Positions 33,813-46,268 of a DNA stretch of 64,000 nucleotides are shown one piece after another (position 1 is the first letter of the stretch; each line of letters starts with the position of its first letter). A model generated the notes under the pieces. That model was not told the origin of the DNA, ran no database searches, and was given only the letters and a program-made list of their open reading frames with translations. This DNA is from Collybia mongolica (taxonomy: Eukaryota > Basidiomycota > Agaricomycetes > Agaricales > Clitocybaceae): the NCBI GenBank assembly GCA_013420905.1, contig JAAXNY010000010.1, forward strand, positions 1,798,001-1,862,000, read 5' to 3'. A program made the position numbers and the translations under genes.

Positions 33813-35848
33813 ATGTCTCTAACCGTGATCATACCTACTCTTCTCGTCTTTGCTGCGCTCGTGTGGTTCAGGCCAGGTTCCAAAAAGCACCTGCCTTTTC
33901 CTCCTGGCCCTCCAGCGGATCCTGTTATAGGCCATTTACGGGTCATGCCCTCCAACAACCACGATACTTTCTTCTATGAATTAGGAAAAAAATATGGTAC
34001 TTTTTATATGCCTTTCTAGAAATTGCATCTGAAGGAAGTAGGTGATGTAATATACCTCAACATCCTGGGACGTTCAATCATCGTCTTGAACAGCGCTAAA
34101 GCCGCAGTCGATCTCTTAGATAAAAGGAGCTCGAACTACAGCGATAGAGTGTACTTCCCTATCTATGAACTGGCGGGTTACACCAAGAGCCTAATATTCA
34201 TGAAATACGGCAAGGATTTCCAGTTTCATCGAAGAATGTTTCAACAATACTTCAGTAAAAACGAATGCACGTCTTATCAACCACTGCAAGCTTGTGAAGC
34301 GCGTGTTCTAGTACAGAATCTTGCCTCTCAACCAGAGGACAAGGACAAGCACTTCCTGCAGTAAGAATTCCAAAATATTGACACGTACCTCCATTTTATT
34401 TTCATATACAATCAAGCTTTGCTACAGCTCTTATCATGCGTATAACTTACGGCCACCGTATTACTTCAAATGACGACCCGTACCTCAAGATCGCAGAAAG
34501 CATATTTTATGCCTCTTCAAATTGTGGACCACCCAGGGGAACTCCTGTTGATATGTTCCCGTTCCGTGGGTCCTACCCTACATATCCCATGGCCCTGTTA
34601 ACACAACTTACAGTGAGGTATTTTCCCTCATGGTTTCCCGGGGCATACTATGCTGGCTTTGCAAGAGCACAGCAAGCATTAGTGGCGAGACAACATGAAT
34701 TTCCATATGCAGAGGTTCAAAAACACATGGTTCGAACCAGTGCTGTCTCATTCTGGGACTACTGATATCTATCAACATCTTTCGCAGGCGGAAGGAACCG
34801 CACTGCCATCGTTCGTAGCCGAACACATAGAGACAATGAGGCGGGAAGGAGTTGAGAGTTCTGAAAGAATCCAGCACATCCAAGGTGCTGCTGCCACTAT
34901 TTATACAGCAGGCGCAGAGACGGTAGGCATAGCACATCAATGAGCTACTGATGTTCACCCTTTTTCAGACATCATCAACACTATCATTTTTCTGCCTTGC
35001 GATGGTCCTCCATCCAGATTCTCAACTCAAAGCTCAAACAGAAATTGACACAATTGTTGGCTCTGACCGCCTACCGGAGTTGAACGATCGTCCCTCCCTA
35101 CCGTATCTCGAGTGTTTGCTGCAGGAAACCCTTAGGCTTGTTCTGTTCTATTCTTTCCTTGTTCTATTGGTGATGTTTATGCACCAGATGGATGCAAGCA
35201 GTGCCAACCGGTTCGGAACCTTAATATTCTGTTCAAACATACCACTATTGATCATCATCTTACAGGGGTACCCCATCGATCAATGGCTGACGATATCTAC
35301 AATGGAATGTTTATCCCTAAAGGTTCCATTGTCATCGCGAACACGAGGTGAGCAGGAATGTTGTTCAAGCTACGCAAATTTTCTGATTTACATCAGGGCA
35401 ATAACTCTCGATGAAAGGGTCTACTCCAATCCGTTCGTCTTTGATCCTACCCGATTTTTGGCGAAACCCCAAGGCCTTGGGGAGCCTTATCCAGTGGGTC
35501 CCTTTGGTTTTGGACGGAGGTACGCTCTCGTCGTAACACCCTTCAACCCAGTGGTTGATGTTCACAGACTATGCCCCGGACGTCATTTTGCCGATGATAG
35601 TCTATGGATAGCGATTGCCACAATTCTGGCCACACTTTCCATCTCCAGAAAAATAGACAGTAAGGGCAACGAAATAATACCAGACACTACGGTTGAGACT
35701 GGGATTACAAGGTATTTACGTCCAAGATGTCATGATATTGACTGACACTTGAGGGGCTTCTAGCCACCCCAAACCTTTCCCGTGCAATATCAAGTTCCGC
35801 TCATCTGGGGGAGCCTCCCTGATCGCCCGAATGGTTGACTCGTATTAA
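33813..35848 (+). CDS. Cytochrome P450 monooxygenase
   Basis: A membrane-anchored haem monooxygenase using NADPH-P450 reductase. ATG 33813 opens with a TM anchor (MSLTVIIPTLLVFAALVWF) and the proline hinge LPFPPGPPADPVIGHL. Other landmarks are YELGKKYGDVIYLNILGRSI, AAATIYTAGAETVG (I-helix A/G-G-x-E/D-T region), YLECLLQETLR (K-helix ExxR), GVPHRSMADDIYNGMFIPKG and FDPTRFLAKPQ (PERF-like). The haem loop FGFGRR|LCPGRHFADD is split by an intron, with Cys as the haem ligand. A final phase-consistent join (donor after ATTACAAG, acceptor CTTCTAG) gives SHPKPFPCNIKFRSSGG, the usual P450 C-terminus, ending at 35848 rather than at the earlier stop 35745. About 12 exons and roughly 510 residues. It resembles the expanded CYP5144/CYP5359-type fungal P450s, but the subfamily and substrate cannot be given. 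Confidence 0.93.
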
Positions 35849-36622
35849 TTTCATCCTTCGTTCTGAAGTTTCATTCCATGTGTCCGTTCGAAAGGGGGTT
35901 TTTTCTAGCCAGGATCCAGTTTTATTTTACTCTTCGACTGCCAATGCAGTGTTGCTCTATACCTGCCGCGTCGCCCTTTATGATGATACGCCGAGAATTT
36001 ATATAACTTATCCACTAAGCCTATTTCAAGAAAAAAATTATAGAACACTCCACGCCAACGCCCCCGTTGAAAGGCACAGCCTTGTGGCATGCCTGGAGGA
36101 AGCGTCCCGCACCGAAAGGAAATATGCATAAGCTGCCAGGGTTCCCTTCACGCTGATGTTGAAATCATGACTCAATGAATGTGAGAAAAAAGTTAGATTT
36201 CATGGTCAAATAAACCCCGCCTCGATTCTCTGAATCCATATATAGGAGAAGTTTAATTAATTTAGGTCGATTATTGGCAAGAATCGGCATAATTTGCTGT
36301 CATCACTTCGAAATTCGAAGTAGTACGAGGCTGATCCTAAAAAGTTAGTGAACCAAGTGTCGACGCTTGTCAACGCCAACGTCCTTACCCAGCACTTATC
36401 GAGTAGCTACATATACATCGATAGCCCAAAATTGCAAAGCCGCCGGGGGGGTGGCATCGTATGTTTACTGATTGACATTTTCTACGCCAACATCGATGAT
36501 TGTCCGGGAGTTTATTGGCGCCTTTGCCGGAATCTTGAAATCAAATGATAAGTAATGCGGGGTAAGGACCCGACAAGTACCTATTCTTGACACCAAGCAC
36601 CCCTCCATACTCTCCCAGTACG
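35849..36622. other. Intergenic between P450 and acyl-CoA dehydrogenase genes
   Basis: 3' flank of the P450 gene and promoter of the next plus-strand gene. An open frame at about 35835-36131 has no recognisable motif and overlaps the P450 stop, so it was not called. Confidence 0.45.
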
Positions 36623-38807
36623 ATGCGTGTCGAGAATGGTTTCCAGCCTGTGAGTAACACCCAAGCGACAGCGGTGCATGTATCCTTACTTGATCCAGGC
36701 CCCATACCCAGAGGACAACCCGTACACTTCTGACGCTGTTTTACCAGCACTACTTCGACGAACAGTTCCGCAGAGGTTTGGAGTCTATAGGCGTTGACCT
36801 TGTTTCTATCTAAATGTCATTATTTCAGTGTGTTTCGGGAGATTGAACCCGATCTCGTGCGCCTTGGAGCAGATGTGATCACAAGTGAGTGTTCCCGATT
36901 TTGTGAATGGTCATCTCCGTTAAGTCATTTTTAGCCATTCGTGCACTTGGAGGTGGAAACAGAATCGCCCCTCCGCAACTGATCCAATATGACCAATGGG
37001 GGCGAAGAATTGATGATCTGCAAACGAGCGAAGGATGGCGGGACCTCAAAGCTGTCGCTCAGCAGGAGGGTTTGCCAGCGATATTCTATGAGAAGAAATA
37101 TGGGGAACACAGCCGATCCTATGGCTTTGCCAAAATGATGCTCATGGTTGGGGACTCACATGAAGTGCGTAAATTTAACAATTTCCTTACAGCGCTAACC
37201 CACACCATAGGTATTCTGTCCACTCAGTATGACGGACGGTACTGCACGCGTCATCGAGTTGATTGGGTCGCCGCAAATGAAGGAGCAGATACTACCTAGG
37301 CTCATAAGGCAGGTGCAACCTCTTTCTGATGCCATCGTCTTACCGAGTATCTCGGTAGCCGTGACCCCTCATTTGCTTTCACTTCAGGTCAATGGATGAC
37401 TGAGGTAGGATAATTATTATAACATTTTTAAACAAAAATACTCACCCAGCGCAAGCGACCCGGGGGCTCAGACGTATCTCAAACTGAAACCGTTGCAGTC
37501 TCTTCAGGCAAGAACAATATCCTGGGCCCTCAATACACACTTGATGGTTTCAAATGGTTTTCCAGCGCGACGGACAGTCAAGTTTCAGTCGCCTTGGCTC
37601 GAACTGGATCATTGGAAGAAGGCTCCCGAGGGCTGTCTCTCTTCCTTGTGCCTCTAAGGCTCCCCCTCCTACGACATCCGTCCACTCCCATCCCCTCACC
37701 GATAAGCAACAATATATTTATCCACCGACTCAAGAGCAAGATAGGAACTCATACTTTGCCGACTGCAGAACTGTCCTTGGAGTCGTCTGAGGCGTATCTG
37801 ATCGGACCATTAAATCAGGGTGTGAAAAACATATCTCCAGTGCTTAACATAACCCGCATGTGGTCTGCAATAGCATCTGTGGGCGGTCTTCGTAAATGCC
37901 TCGCAATTGCGACCGCGTTCGCGAAAGTCCGGTCGATACAGGGTGGTACCCGCCTTCTTCAGGACACGCCGCTTCATGTATCTCAGCTGGCCTCAGTAAA
38001 CCTGTTATATCGTGCCCTAATACACTTGATATTCGGCGCGATACGACTATTGGGAAAATCAGAATGTGGTACAGCATCCCCCGACGAACTACGGAGACTG
38101 AGACTGTTGACGCCAACGGCTAAAGCCTTTGCCGCAGAGAAGGCTTGTGCGGGAATGGAAGAATCAATGTCAGCCTTGGGTGGGGCCGGATACATGGAGG
38201 AAAATGGATTTGGCCGCCAGATCCGAGATTCCCTGGTTGAAAAGTAAGTTTCTTAACAATTTCAAACGTCAACTATCCTCACTGGCCCTGCTAGGATTTG
38301 GGAGGGCACAACTACCGTCCTATCTTTGGATCTCGCCAGGGCTGCCCAAGATCCAGCAACTCTCAAGGCCTTTGTCTCGGTATGTGCTGTTTATGATGTA
38401 AACATTTACCAATTACTTATCCTTTGTAGTGGGTGAATGAGGTTATCTCGTCTTGTCCTGCAACACTGCGTACTGTTATCCAAGAGCCTCTCAACCTCCT
38501 AAATGAAGCGTTACAGGAACTAACAACAGCTCTCGGGACACACGCCTCTCCCCTAACACCTCGACCGGCTCTTCTCCTCACCGGTTTTGTCACCTCGTGT
38601 TGCTTCCTTCTTGAGCACGCGATATGGGCACACAGCACAGGAGATGCGGAACACGATACAGATGTTGAGGTATTCCGGAGGTGGGCTCTCGAAGGTGGCA
38701 TGGTGGGAGCAGTTCATGATGTGAGAAGGGCAAAACAGAACACTGATCAGCGAGTGCAAGCAAATTCTGCGTTAGTATTTGGAGGCTCCACCAGGGCCAA
38801 GTTATAA
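36623..38807 (+). CDS. Acyl-CoA dehydrogenase family flavoprotein, AidB-like
   Basis: Exons join as MRVENGFQP, APYPEDNPYTSDAVLPALLR, VFREIEPDLVRLGADVIT, TIRALGGGNRIAPPQLIQYD, YEKKYGEHSRSYGFAKMML, FCPLSMTDGTARVIEL, QMKEQILPRL, then FTSGQWMTERPGGSDVSQTE (the MTE.xGGSDV FAD/substrate loop), GPQYTLDGFKWFSSATDSQV, HVSQLASVNLLYRALIHLIF, ALGGAGYMEENGFGRQIRDS and EKIWEGTTTVLSLDLARA. These are the standard blocks of the acyl-CoA dehydrogenase fold, in the order seen in AidB/adaptive-response-like members (YPEDNP N-terminus, GG.GY.EE, WEGTT). The C-terminal domain ends GSTRAKL. The terminal SKL-like tripeptide AKL could be a peroxisomal PTS1 signal, so peroxisomal location is possible. Natural substrate unknown; DNA-alkylation protection, as claimed for bacterial AidB, should not be assumed. 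It converges with PSMD9 (57 bp between stops). Confidence 0.86.
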
Positions 38808-38864
38808 TTCGGTATACCATTCTTGTGATTTACATGTAGTACCGATAACGTAGTTTCTCGAGAA

Positions 38865-39668
38865 TTATGAGGGTGGCGAATACGGTACAATATGACATCT
38901 GATTGATCCACCGTTTAGTCATTTCAGTTTCTTAGCATGTGTTGCTCTACTTACCCAAGCATGCCACGCCCTCCCCAACCTTTGCGCGGTGTTAGATTCA
39001 AAAACATTGACTCCCCGGCACGGAGGACCTTGATCGAAATACGATGCTGTTGTTGGGATTATATTTACGTTGCCAAAGCACTCGGAAAAAAAAACCTGTA
39101 GCGTACGTTTTCATTTGAAGCGACTACATCGGCGAGAGGTTGCAGTGACGAGGAAGTGAATGACTGGTGATTTAGCTGGTCAAACTTTACCACCAAGTCT
39201 TCTCGGTGTAGACCCTACCGATGGTAGATGTTCAGTATTGGAAATGCAAAGCTTACACACATATGAACGCACAGCCTCAGCAGCAGGGCTTCCGGGGGCC
39301 ACACCATCTACTCTCGCGAAGGGTCTAGGATTTTCGTCCTCGGTCGCGCCGATTCCAGCTGTCGTCTCGGAAGGAACGGCAAGCGCAGGGTCGTAGATGC
39401 CCTCCAAAGCTTTTCCTATGGCATTCATCACATCCTTCAAGTCATTTCTCAGCTCGATTATTCGGACTCGAGCACCGCGGACGGCATACACATCGATATC
39501 TGCCCGAGGAAAGCCATCGCTGTCGACCAGCGGGGACTGTAGTGTTGAATCGTTCGCTTGAAGGATAGAAATGTGGGTTTCAATTTCTGCCTCTATATTC
39601 TCCTTTCTCTGCATCAGAGTTCGAGCTTGTTCCATCAGATCTATTGGTGGTGGAATTGAGAATCCCAT
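38865..39668 (-). CDS. PSMD9: 26S proteasome assembly chaperone PSMD9/Nas2 (PDZ domain)
   Basis: Nas2/p27 is an assembly chaperone that binds the Rpt5 C-terminus during formation of the 19S base. ATG 39668 begins MGFSIPPPIDLMEQARTLMQ, then a helical hairpin (KENIEAEIETHISILQAND) and DIDVYAVRGARVRIIELRND. After phase-consistent introns the PDZ domain reads FARVDGVAPGSPAAEAGLHR, EDLVVKFDQLNHQSF, SLQPLADVVASNENHRISIK and VLRAGESMFLNLTPRKGWGG. The last exon gives CHIVPYSPPS, ending at 38865. These match the family in order and length (about 230 residues). Four exons. An earlier in-frame stop at 39180 lies in the first retained intron and is not the real end. Confidence 0.94.
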
Positions 39669-39939
39669 TTCAAAATTTGCGACACGCGTTCAAGTGAATT
39701 GGATGAACTAAGGACCCCGCCCGGGCCGTTCGGCTCGCCCTGATTGGTGCTGTCAAGCATGGCTAAGCAACGACCTGGAAAATAACATGTCCTTGGCGCT
39801 TGTAGTTTTTCCTACATAGTTTCTCAACGGATGTGTACTTCGGTATCCGATTACTATAATGATATATTCATCAATTTTAAGGAATAACGTTTACATCAAG
39901 AATCTCCTCATTTCTCATGATACACAGTTTTATGGTTTA

Positions 39940-41094
<1,155 letters not shown>

Positions 41095-41133
41095 GGTGGT
41101 GAACTGGAGTCCATAAGGCTTCTCTGGGGGGGG

Positions 41134-41140
41134 GTTTATA
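41134..41140 (-). promoter_or_regulatory. TATA-like box upstream of THI4
   Basis: Minus-strand tataaac lies about 40 bp before the THI4 ATG (41094). The short distance implies a short leader if it is used. Confidence 0.35.
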
Positions 41141-42225
41141 TTGCCAACGCGGCGCAAGATCCCGAGATGTCTTACTATTTCGAGTTCCGTGGGGATAGCT
41201 TGGATCGAATTGGCTGCGTATTTCCCCGCAGACCTCGTTACAAAGGAAGGACTTCACTGGCATCCTTCGCGGATATGAAATGAGTCTTCATCGATAAAAA
41301 TTCTAGAATATCAACTGTTTTTATTTTCCTGGTCGGGCAATGTTGATCGTCCAACAACTTACAGAAGCGACTAGCGCTCGTTGGCGATACCACAGCGGAA
41401 GAAAAGACAGCCAAGAATACATGTCTCTGCATTTTTGTGACAGTCCACCGATAGGCTTAGAATGATTGCTCAGGGCTCGCCGATTCATAGATGGTCTGAT
41501 AGGCAAAGAACGGATCGCATGCTCCCGTCTGTATTCCGACACGACTCTGTGATGCAATAAAGGGCCGGACGGAGAATTTGATGTTATATTGGGGAGGATT
41601 TGCCAAGCTGGTTATGCGGACTCGCAGTTATGGATTCAAAAATAAAAGTCGCCTTGGTGGTGCGTCTTATGCAACTATAAAAGGAAGACGACCCAAACCA
41701 TCGGGGGTGCGGTCTTGAATGTTGGAACACTCCAACGAAATCAGAATATGACGAAAATCCCAGTTGGAGTCATGGAAGAGATGCCAAACTTGGGCAGTGC
41801 ACGATCAGCTTCGGCCGGTGGGGGTATTGATGTTGGCCGAGAAAGGCCGATACTGTGGAGGAAAGATATTAGTCGCAATCATCAGGGAATCAGCTTCAAA
41901 GTGAGGGGTGGGTGGGGCATGCGACATGGGAAGGAGTAGACATTGGTGAGAGCCAGCACTGTTTTAGGAACCTTTTACCCTGAGAAAAGAGCCTGAAAGC
42001 CATGCGATATCAAATATTAATAGTACGATCGCCACCACGCCGGCCAACTTGGTATTTCTACCAGCTGAGATACGTGGTCTCCTATTTTATAACCCTCCTT
42101 CGCCCATCAGCTCACTCGTGTAACCGTATGAGCTTGCCCCAACAAACGACCACTATAAAACATCCTTGAGCAGGTGATCATACCTGCATCATCGTCATCG
42201 TGGCAATTGACTCATATCAATTAGA
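41141..42225. other. Long divergent intergenic region between THI4 and chorismate mutase
   Basis: About 1.1 kb between opposite starts, likely housing both promoters. A plus-strand tataaaag (41676-41683) and an inverted repeat gcaggtgatcatacctgc (about 42169-42186) occur. No gene was recognised; open frames here start at non-ATG codons or are short. Confidence 0.45.
42154..42160 (+). promoter_or_regulatory. TATA-like box upstream of chorismate mutase
   Basis: tataaaa lies 66 bp before ATG 42226, a good distance for a fungal core promoter. Confidence 0.5.
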
Positions 42226-43394
42226 ATGCAATCTCAAAACTTTATGCTGGTCGAGGATCCCTTGTCCCTCGACCGTATCAGATCCGTCTTGACCAGATTA
42301 GAAGACACCATCATATTCTCTCTCATCGAAAGGGCCCAATTCGCATCGAACCCCCGCATCTACCAGCGTGGAGGATTTAAAGAATTGAAGGACTTGGGGT
42401 TCTCGGGCAGCTGGCTAGAATGGTTTTTGAAAGAGATAGAATCATTCCACGGTAACCCATAATCTAACCTTATTAAAGGTTTACTGATCCTGACTTGTCT
42501 CCACAGCCAAGGCCCGGCGATATACTAGGCAAGTGTGTCGGTACATCTGCAGGTTGTTTTGGTATTCAAAGCCCAGCGACCCACAGTCCCGACGAATATC
42601 CATTCACGTCAGATCTCCCCGAGCCTGTCCTTCCACCTCTGTCATTCCCAAAGATTCTTTATCCTAATAACATCAATGCAAACCAGTCAATCTTGTCCTT
42701 CTATACTTGTGCCATTGTACCTCGGATTACCCGCCGGGCGACATTGGCTTTGGCAGCACTTAAACGCGCCAATGGTATAACGGGGAATGAAGAATTTGAG
42801 GATGATGGAAATCATGGAAGCGCCGCCACGATTGATGTAGAGGTGCTCCAGTCAATTAGCAAACGCGTACATTACGGTAAGGGAACCTTCCTTAATAGAG
42901 ATAAGGCAACTGATATTTCTTTTGAATACAGGCAAATTCGTATCAGAATCGAAGTTTCTTGAAAACCCTGCGGCTTTCATTCCTCATATTCTCAAACCTA
43001 ATCGTCAGATTTTGGAGGCTCTCATCACGAAACCAGAAGTCGAGCGGAAACTCCTCTTGCGATTGCGCAAGAAGGCGGTCACCTATGCCCAGGATATCGC
43101 AGTGGATGACCATAATAAGGCCAGCGCAGAAGGTTCGGATGGAAGGGGTCCGCATCTGAATGGGGACAGCCCTAAATTCAACGGAACGGACAAGATTGAT
43201 GTGGATGGGGTTGTGGATCTCTACGAAAGTTACATCATTCCTTTGACTAAGGAAGTGGAGGTGAGTGGGCCGAGGTCTCTTGTCGCTATGACTAACCCCC
43301 ATTTCGCTGTCAGGTTGAATACCTTTTGCATAGGCTGGATGGACTCTCACAGGAAGAGATTGATAAACTGGCGAAGAAGGGGAGGCCTGTCTAG
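42226..43394 (+). CDS. ARO7: Chorismate mutase (AroQ, eukaryotic allosteric type)
   Basis: Converts chorismate to prephenate, the branch point to phenylalanine and tyrosine. ATG 42226: [36 protein letters not shown], then the short exon [105 protein letters not shown] and [15 protein letters not shown], ending KGRPV at 43394. These match the yeast-type enzyme along its length, including the regulatory loop region. The second intron (42529-42586) begins GCAAGT: only a GC-AG splice restores the conserved TSPDEYPF reading. A Ser/Gly-rich insert ([17 protein letters not shown]) separates the last helices, which is longer than in yeast. Regulation by Trp/Tyr is typical of the family and not readable here. 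Confidence 0.96.
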
Positions 43395-43694
43395 CGTTGG
43401 AAAGGCAAAGCGGATTTACCACCGTATCATCAGCACGTATTTAAGCAGTTCAATCAGGGTGTTAGAAGCCAGGGTATTTATTTGACTGAAACCTGTAACA
43501 AGTGTATCAAACGACAGATATAGAATTGGGGTGGGAGACTCCCACAAATGTTCCTTCCAGAAAATAAAGGGAAACCTGACTAGGTCAGGTCGTCAGTGAG
43601 AACAAACTGATACAAAGGGTAGAAGAGGGTATGGGTTGCACGATAGGTGAAGCATAGGGAGATACAGTCAAATAAAGAACAATAAACCAATAAA

Positions 43695-45863
43695 TCACAA
43701 TCCTAGATCTTGAAATAAAAGTGGATGAGTATTTATTCGTGGAAAAAGCAGTGAACGTACCCTCCAACAGGCGTTGTCGGTCGTCATCTGTAATGTTACG
43801 CGTGGCTCGCCGAGCTAGAAGCTTTTCTGTTCGATACTTTTCATACAAGACTTCCTTCGTATGTGTTTTGAGAAGCTGCTCGGTTGAATTAGTTTTGTCC
43901 TTGGCCTGAAAGTTTGCAGAAAGCGTACTTTTAAATGTGTAGATAAAACTGCCGTTCGCAGAGCGGCGAAATCGCAATGGTCGGGGTCAAGTACGTCAAC
44001 TTGACCCCATCGGAATTTCCGGACAAATACGCCTTTCAGGTCTGCTGGGGGACCATGAAGATATGGAAGTCGTACACTATGAACTGAAACAGGAGTTTGG
44101 GGGACGGTATCCATAGAAGGAGTGTGACCATCTTCTGATCGTTGGGCGGGCGAGGAAGCATTGGTGTTTAGAGAATGGCTGTCACTTGATACAGGACGCT
44201 GTCGACGTTTGCTTCCTTCAGGGGCAATCAAGGCAAACGGTAAGAGTGTTTTAAGGTCGGCCTTTCCTACCATATGCGCCGAGAATCGAATGTTCGCAAC
44301 GCTGTCCCTGTCGGCAACATCAGGGGAGGTAGGTCGATGGTCGTCTTCACCGGCTTGCGTTAGGTCGCGTCGCGAACGCGAACGAGACAGAGCTCTGCCG
44401 TTTGTATGGCGCGCCGGCCGAAGTTTAATCACAGGGCGCGCCTGTCGCTCTTCCCCTTCGTCACTATGCTCCTCTGTTCCGTTACCGTTCTCGTGTGCGC
44501 TCCCATTGCCATTGACGGGAGCAAAGTGGGTTTGTCTTTTTGGGGTGAGGCTGGGATCTGGTAATGTGTTGATTATAGGTTCAAATACGCCAAAATCAAG
44601 ACCAGCTTCATAAAGACCCGACCGTACTGCATGACGGTTAGAAAGACAATGATTCCCGTAAAGGTTGGCGACTTACTAGCGTTTTTAATCGCAAACAATT
44701 TCTCATCCGTAAGGGAGTCCGCACGCGCAATCACGGGCAAGACATTACACCGCGCTGACAGTCGACGAAGGACTCTAATTTCCGCGGGGGACATTGTTAG
44801 AGGCGCCTCAGACTCGTCGTCGGAGTCATTCGCTGAAGAACTATCTGGGACAAGGTCCAAAGGTGTGTGATATGACACAGTCGTCTCTGAACGGGTTCGA
44901 ATAGGAAGAGAAGACAAAGCGCTTCGGGCCGTGGCAGTCATGATAGAAGCTGGGTCGATCATGTAGATGCATCTGAAGTTAAAGTCAAACTGTATGGAAG
45001 TTCGAAATCTATAGATTATTTTGGCTTACAAGTGTATGTGTTGGTCGCCTCTGCTTTTGCGAACAACTTTGGATTCCTGGGCCAATTAGCCTTGAAGCAC
45101 AACGCGGTGATGGGGAAGAGTTCTCACCTCGCTCATAGTATCTGCATACTGCGCGTCCACATACTTGATAATCCCATTGACTTGACGTTCAAGCTTTAAT
45201 TCTCGTCCCTCCAGAAAATCAAGTCCTGGTGTGTCAATCACAGAGAAAAGAACTCTGTCGAAGCGCGACTCGCAGATTTCCACGCATGCTGTCTGAATTG
45301 ATGGTGTAGTCTTCTTTGAGTTACGTAGGAAGCGGTCAAGGGCAGCCCGTTGATCAGTTGTGGCGGTTGGTGATAGGTCGGCGGTCTCTAGAAGTAAGCG
45401 TAAAAGAGATGTCTTTCCCGTCCCTTGACCACCAACGACCTGCACATCATTCGAGATTGTTGTTTCAAAGAGTATGGTATACACATACCATCAAATTAAA
45501 CGTTGGAGGAATCCGCGCTCTTCTCTGGCTATAGCGGCTCACTACGGGGGTGCCTGACTTTCGATTTTCAAAGGCGGAGGGCGGGCTTGACATATACAGT
45601 GAAGAGATAGGTCCATCGTGTGGTTTTCCTGAAGGATTTCGAAATGGTTTGTGGAATGGTATAGGGGCATGGTCGCTCCCTTGTAAAGAGGCTTTGGTCG
45701 CACCTTGGTGGGGTGTGTCCGATTGCGGTGACCGGATAGCGGCAACGTCCACAAGGTTTTCGGGCCACGGGATACCCTGGCTATTCAATTCGGGGAGAGA
45801 TGGCGACGTTCGTATCCGGGGAGTATCCTGCTCTCTCCGGGGTTTGCGACGGAAGGAAAACAT
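43695..45863 (-). CDS. Divergent septin-like GTPase (copy 1)
   Basis: ATG 45863 gives a Pro/Ser-rich head (MFSFRRKPRREQDTPRIRTS), then NLMVVGGQGTGKTSLLRLLL with a complete P-loop. Switch-region blocks follow: FDRVLFSVIDTPGLDF (G3 DTPG) and, after introns, IHLCIYMIDPASIM and LSARCNVLPVIARADSLTDE, where the septin G4 motif AKAD reads ARAD. Downstream FVRKFRWGQVDVLDPDHCDF and the septin-type end HTKEVLYEKYRTEKLLARR occur. Two long inserts rich in Ser/Arg/Asn/Gly lie within the G domain. The last short exon ends DLGL with the stop at 43695. Septins form GTP-bound filaments at septa and bud necks; this one lacks the usual polybasic region and the coiled-coil tail, so a filament role is uncertain. 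The next upstream gene is a paralogue in tandem. Confidence 0.8.
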
Positions 45864-46268
45864 AACGGCGTATGCGGCTTGAGAACCTGCAAGTGGGAAG
45901 GGGAAAGATATATAACAGAGAAAATGAGCGTGAAAGTCGATTCGACTTTAATAGCAAGGTGGAAACCCCACAGTGGACAAAGATTAGAAAAGGATAGACA
46001 AAGGACACAGATTTCTTTCAACACCCAGGAACAACGAAGACATCAAAAACGGATTTTCTTAGCGAGACCTATTTGGTGGGAAAAACAAACGGAGATAGAA
46101 TTCCAAACAAAAATAATACAGTTACAGTCCCATGCCATGTAAAATAATAGGGAGGTCACGACTGCCTTAAGAAACCCGGATTTGACTTGAGAGGTAACAA
46201 AACAGGAGGGAGAGCATGGGGAAGAAAAAGTTAATCTACAGACAAATAGTGATGTGCAAAGGAAACAG
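45864..46268. other. Spacer between septin-like copy 1 and the septin/zinc-cluster gene
   Basis: Promoter region of septin-like copy 1 and 3' flank of its upstream neighbour, both on the minus strand. A-rich on the plus strand (T-rich leader for copy 1). Nothing else was recognised. Confidence 0.5.

Noticed and set aside
38129..38401. Extra frame ending inside the acyl-CoA dehydrogenase
   Set aside because: It overlaps the clear GYMEENGFGRQIRDS coding exon in another frame.
41700..42195. GGGGGTGC, CCCTGAGA and a hairpin with loop GATCAT in the order of a TPP riboswitch
   Set aside because: The distances are far too long, the sequence after CTGAGA does not match the conserved core, and the strand faces chorismate mutase rather than THI4.
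43941..44613. Plus-strand open frame opposite septin-like copy 1
   Set aside because: It lies across the low-complexity septin insert and has no recognisable domain.
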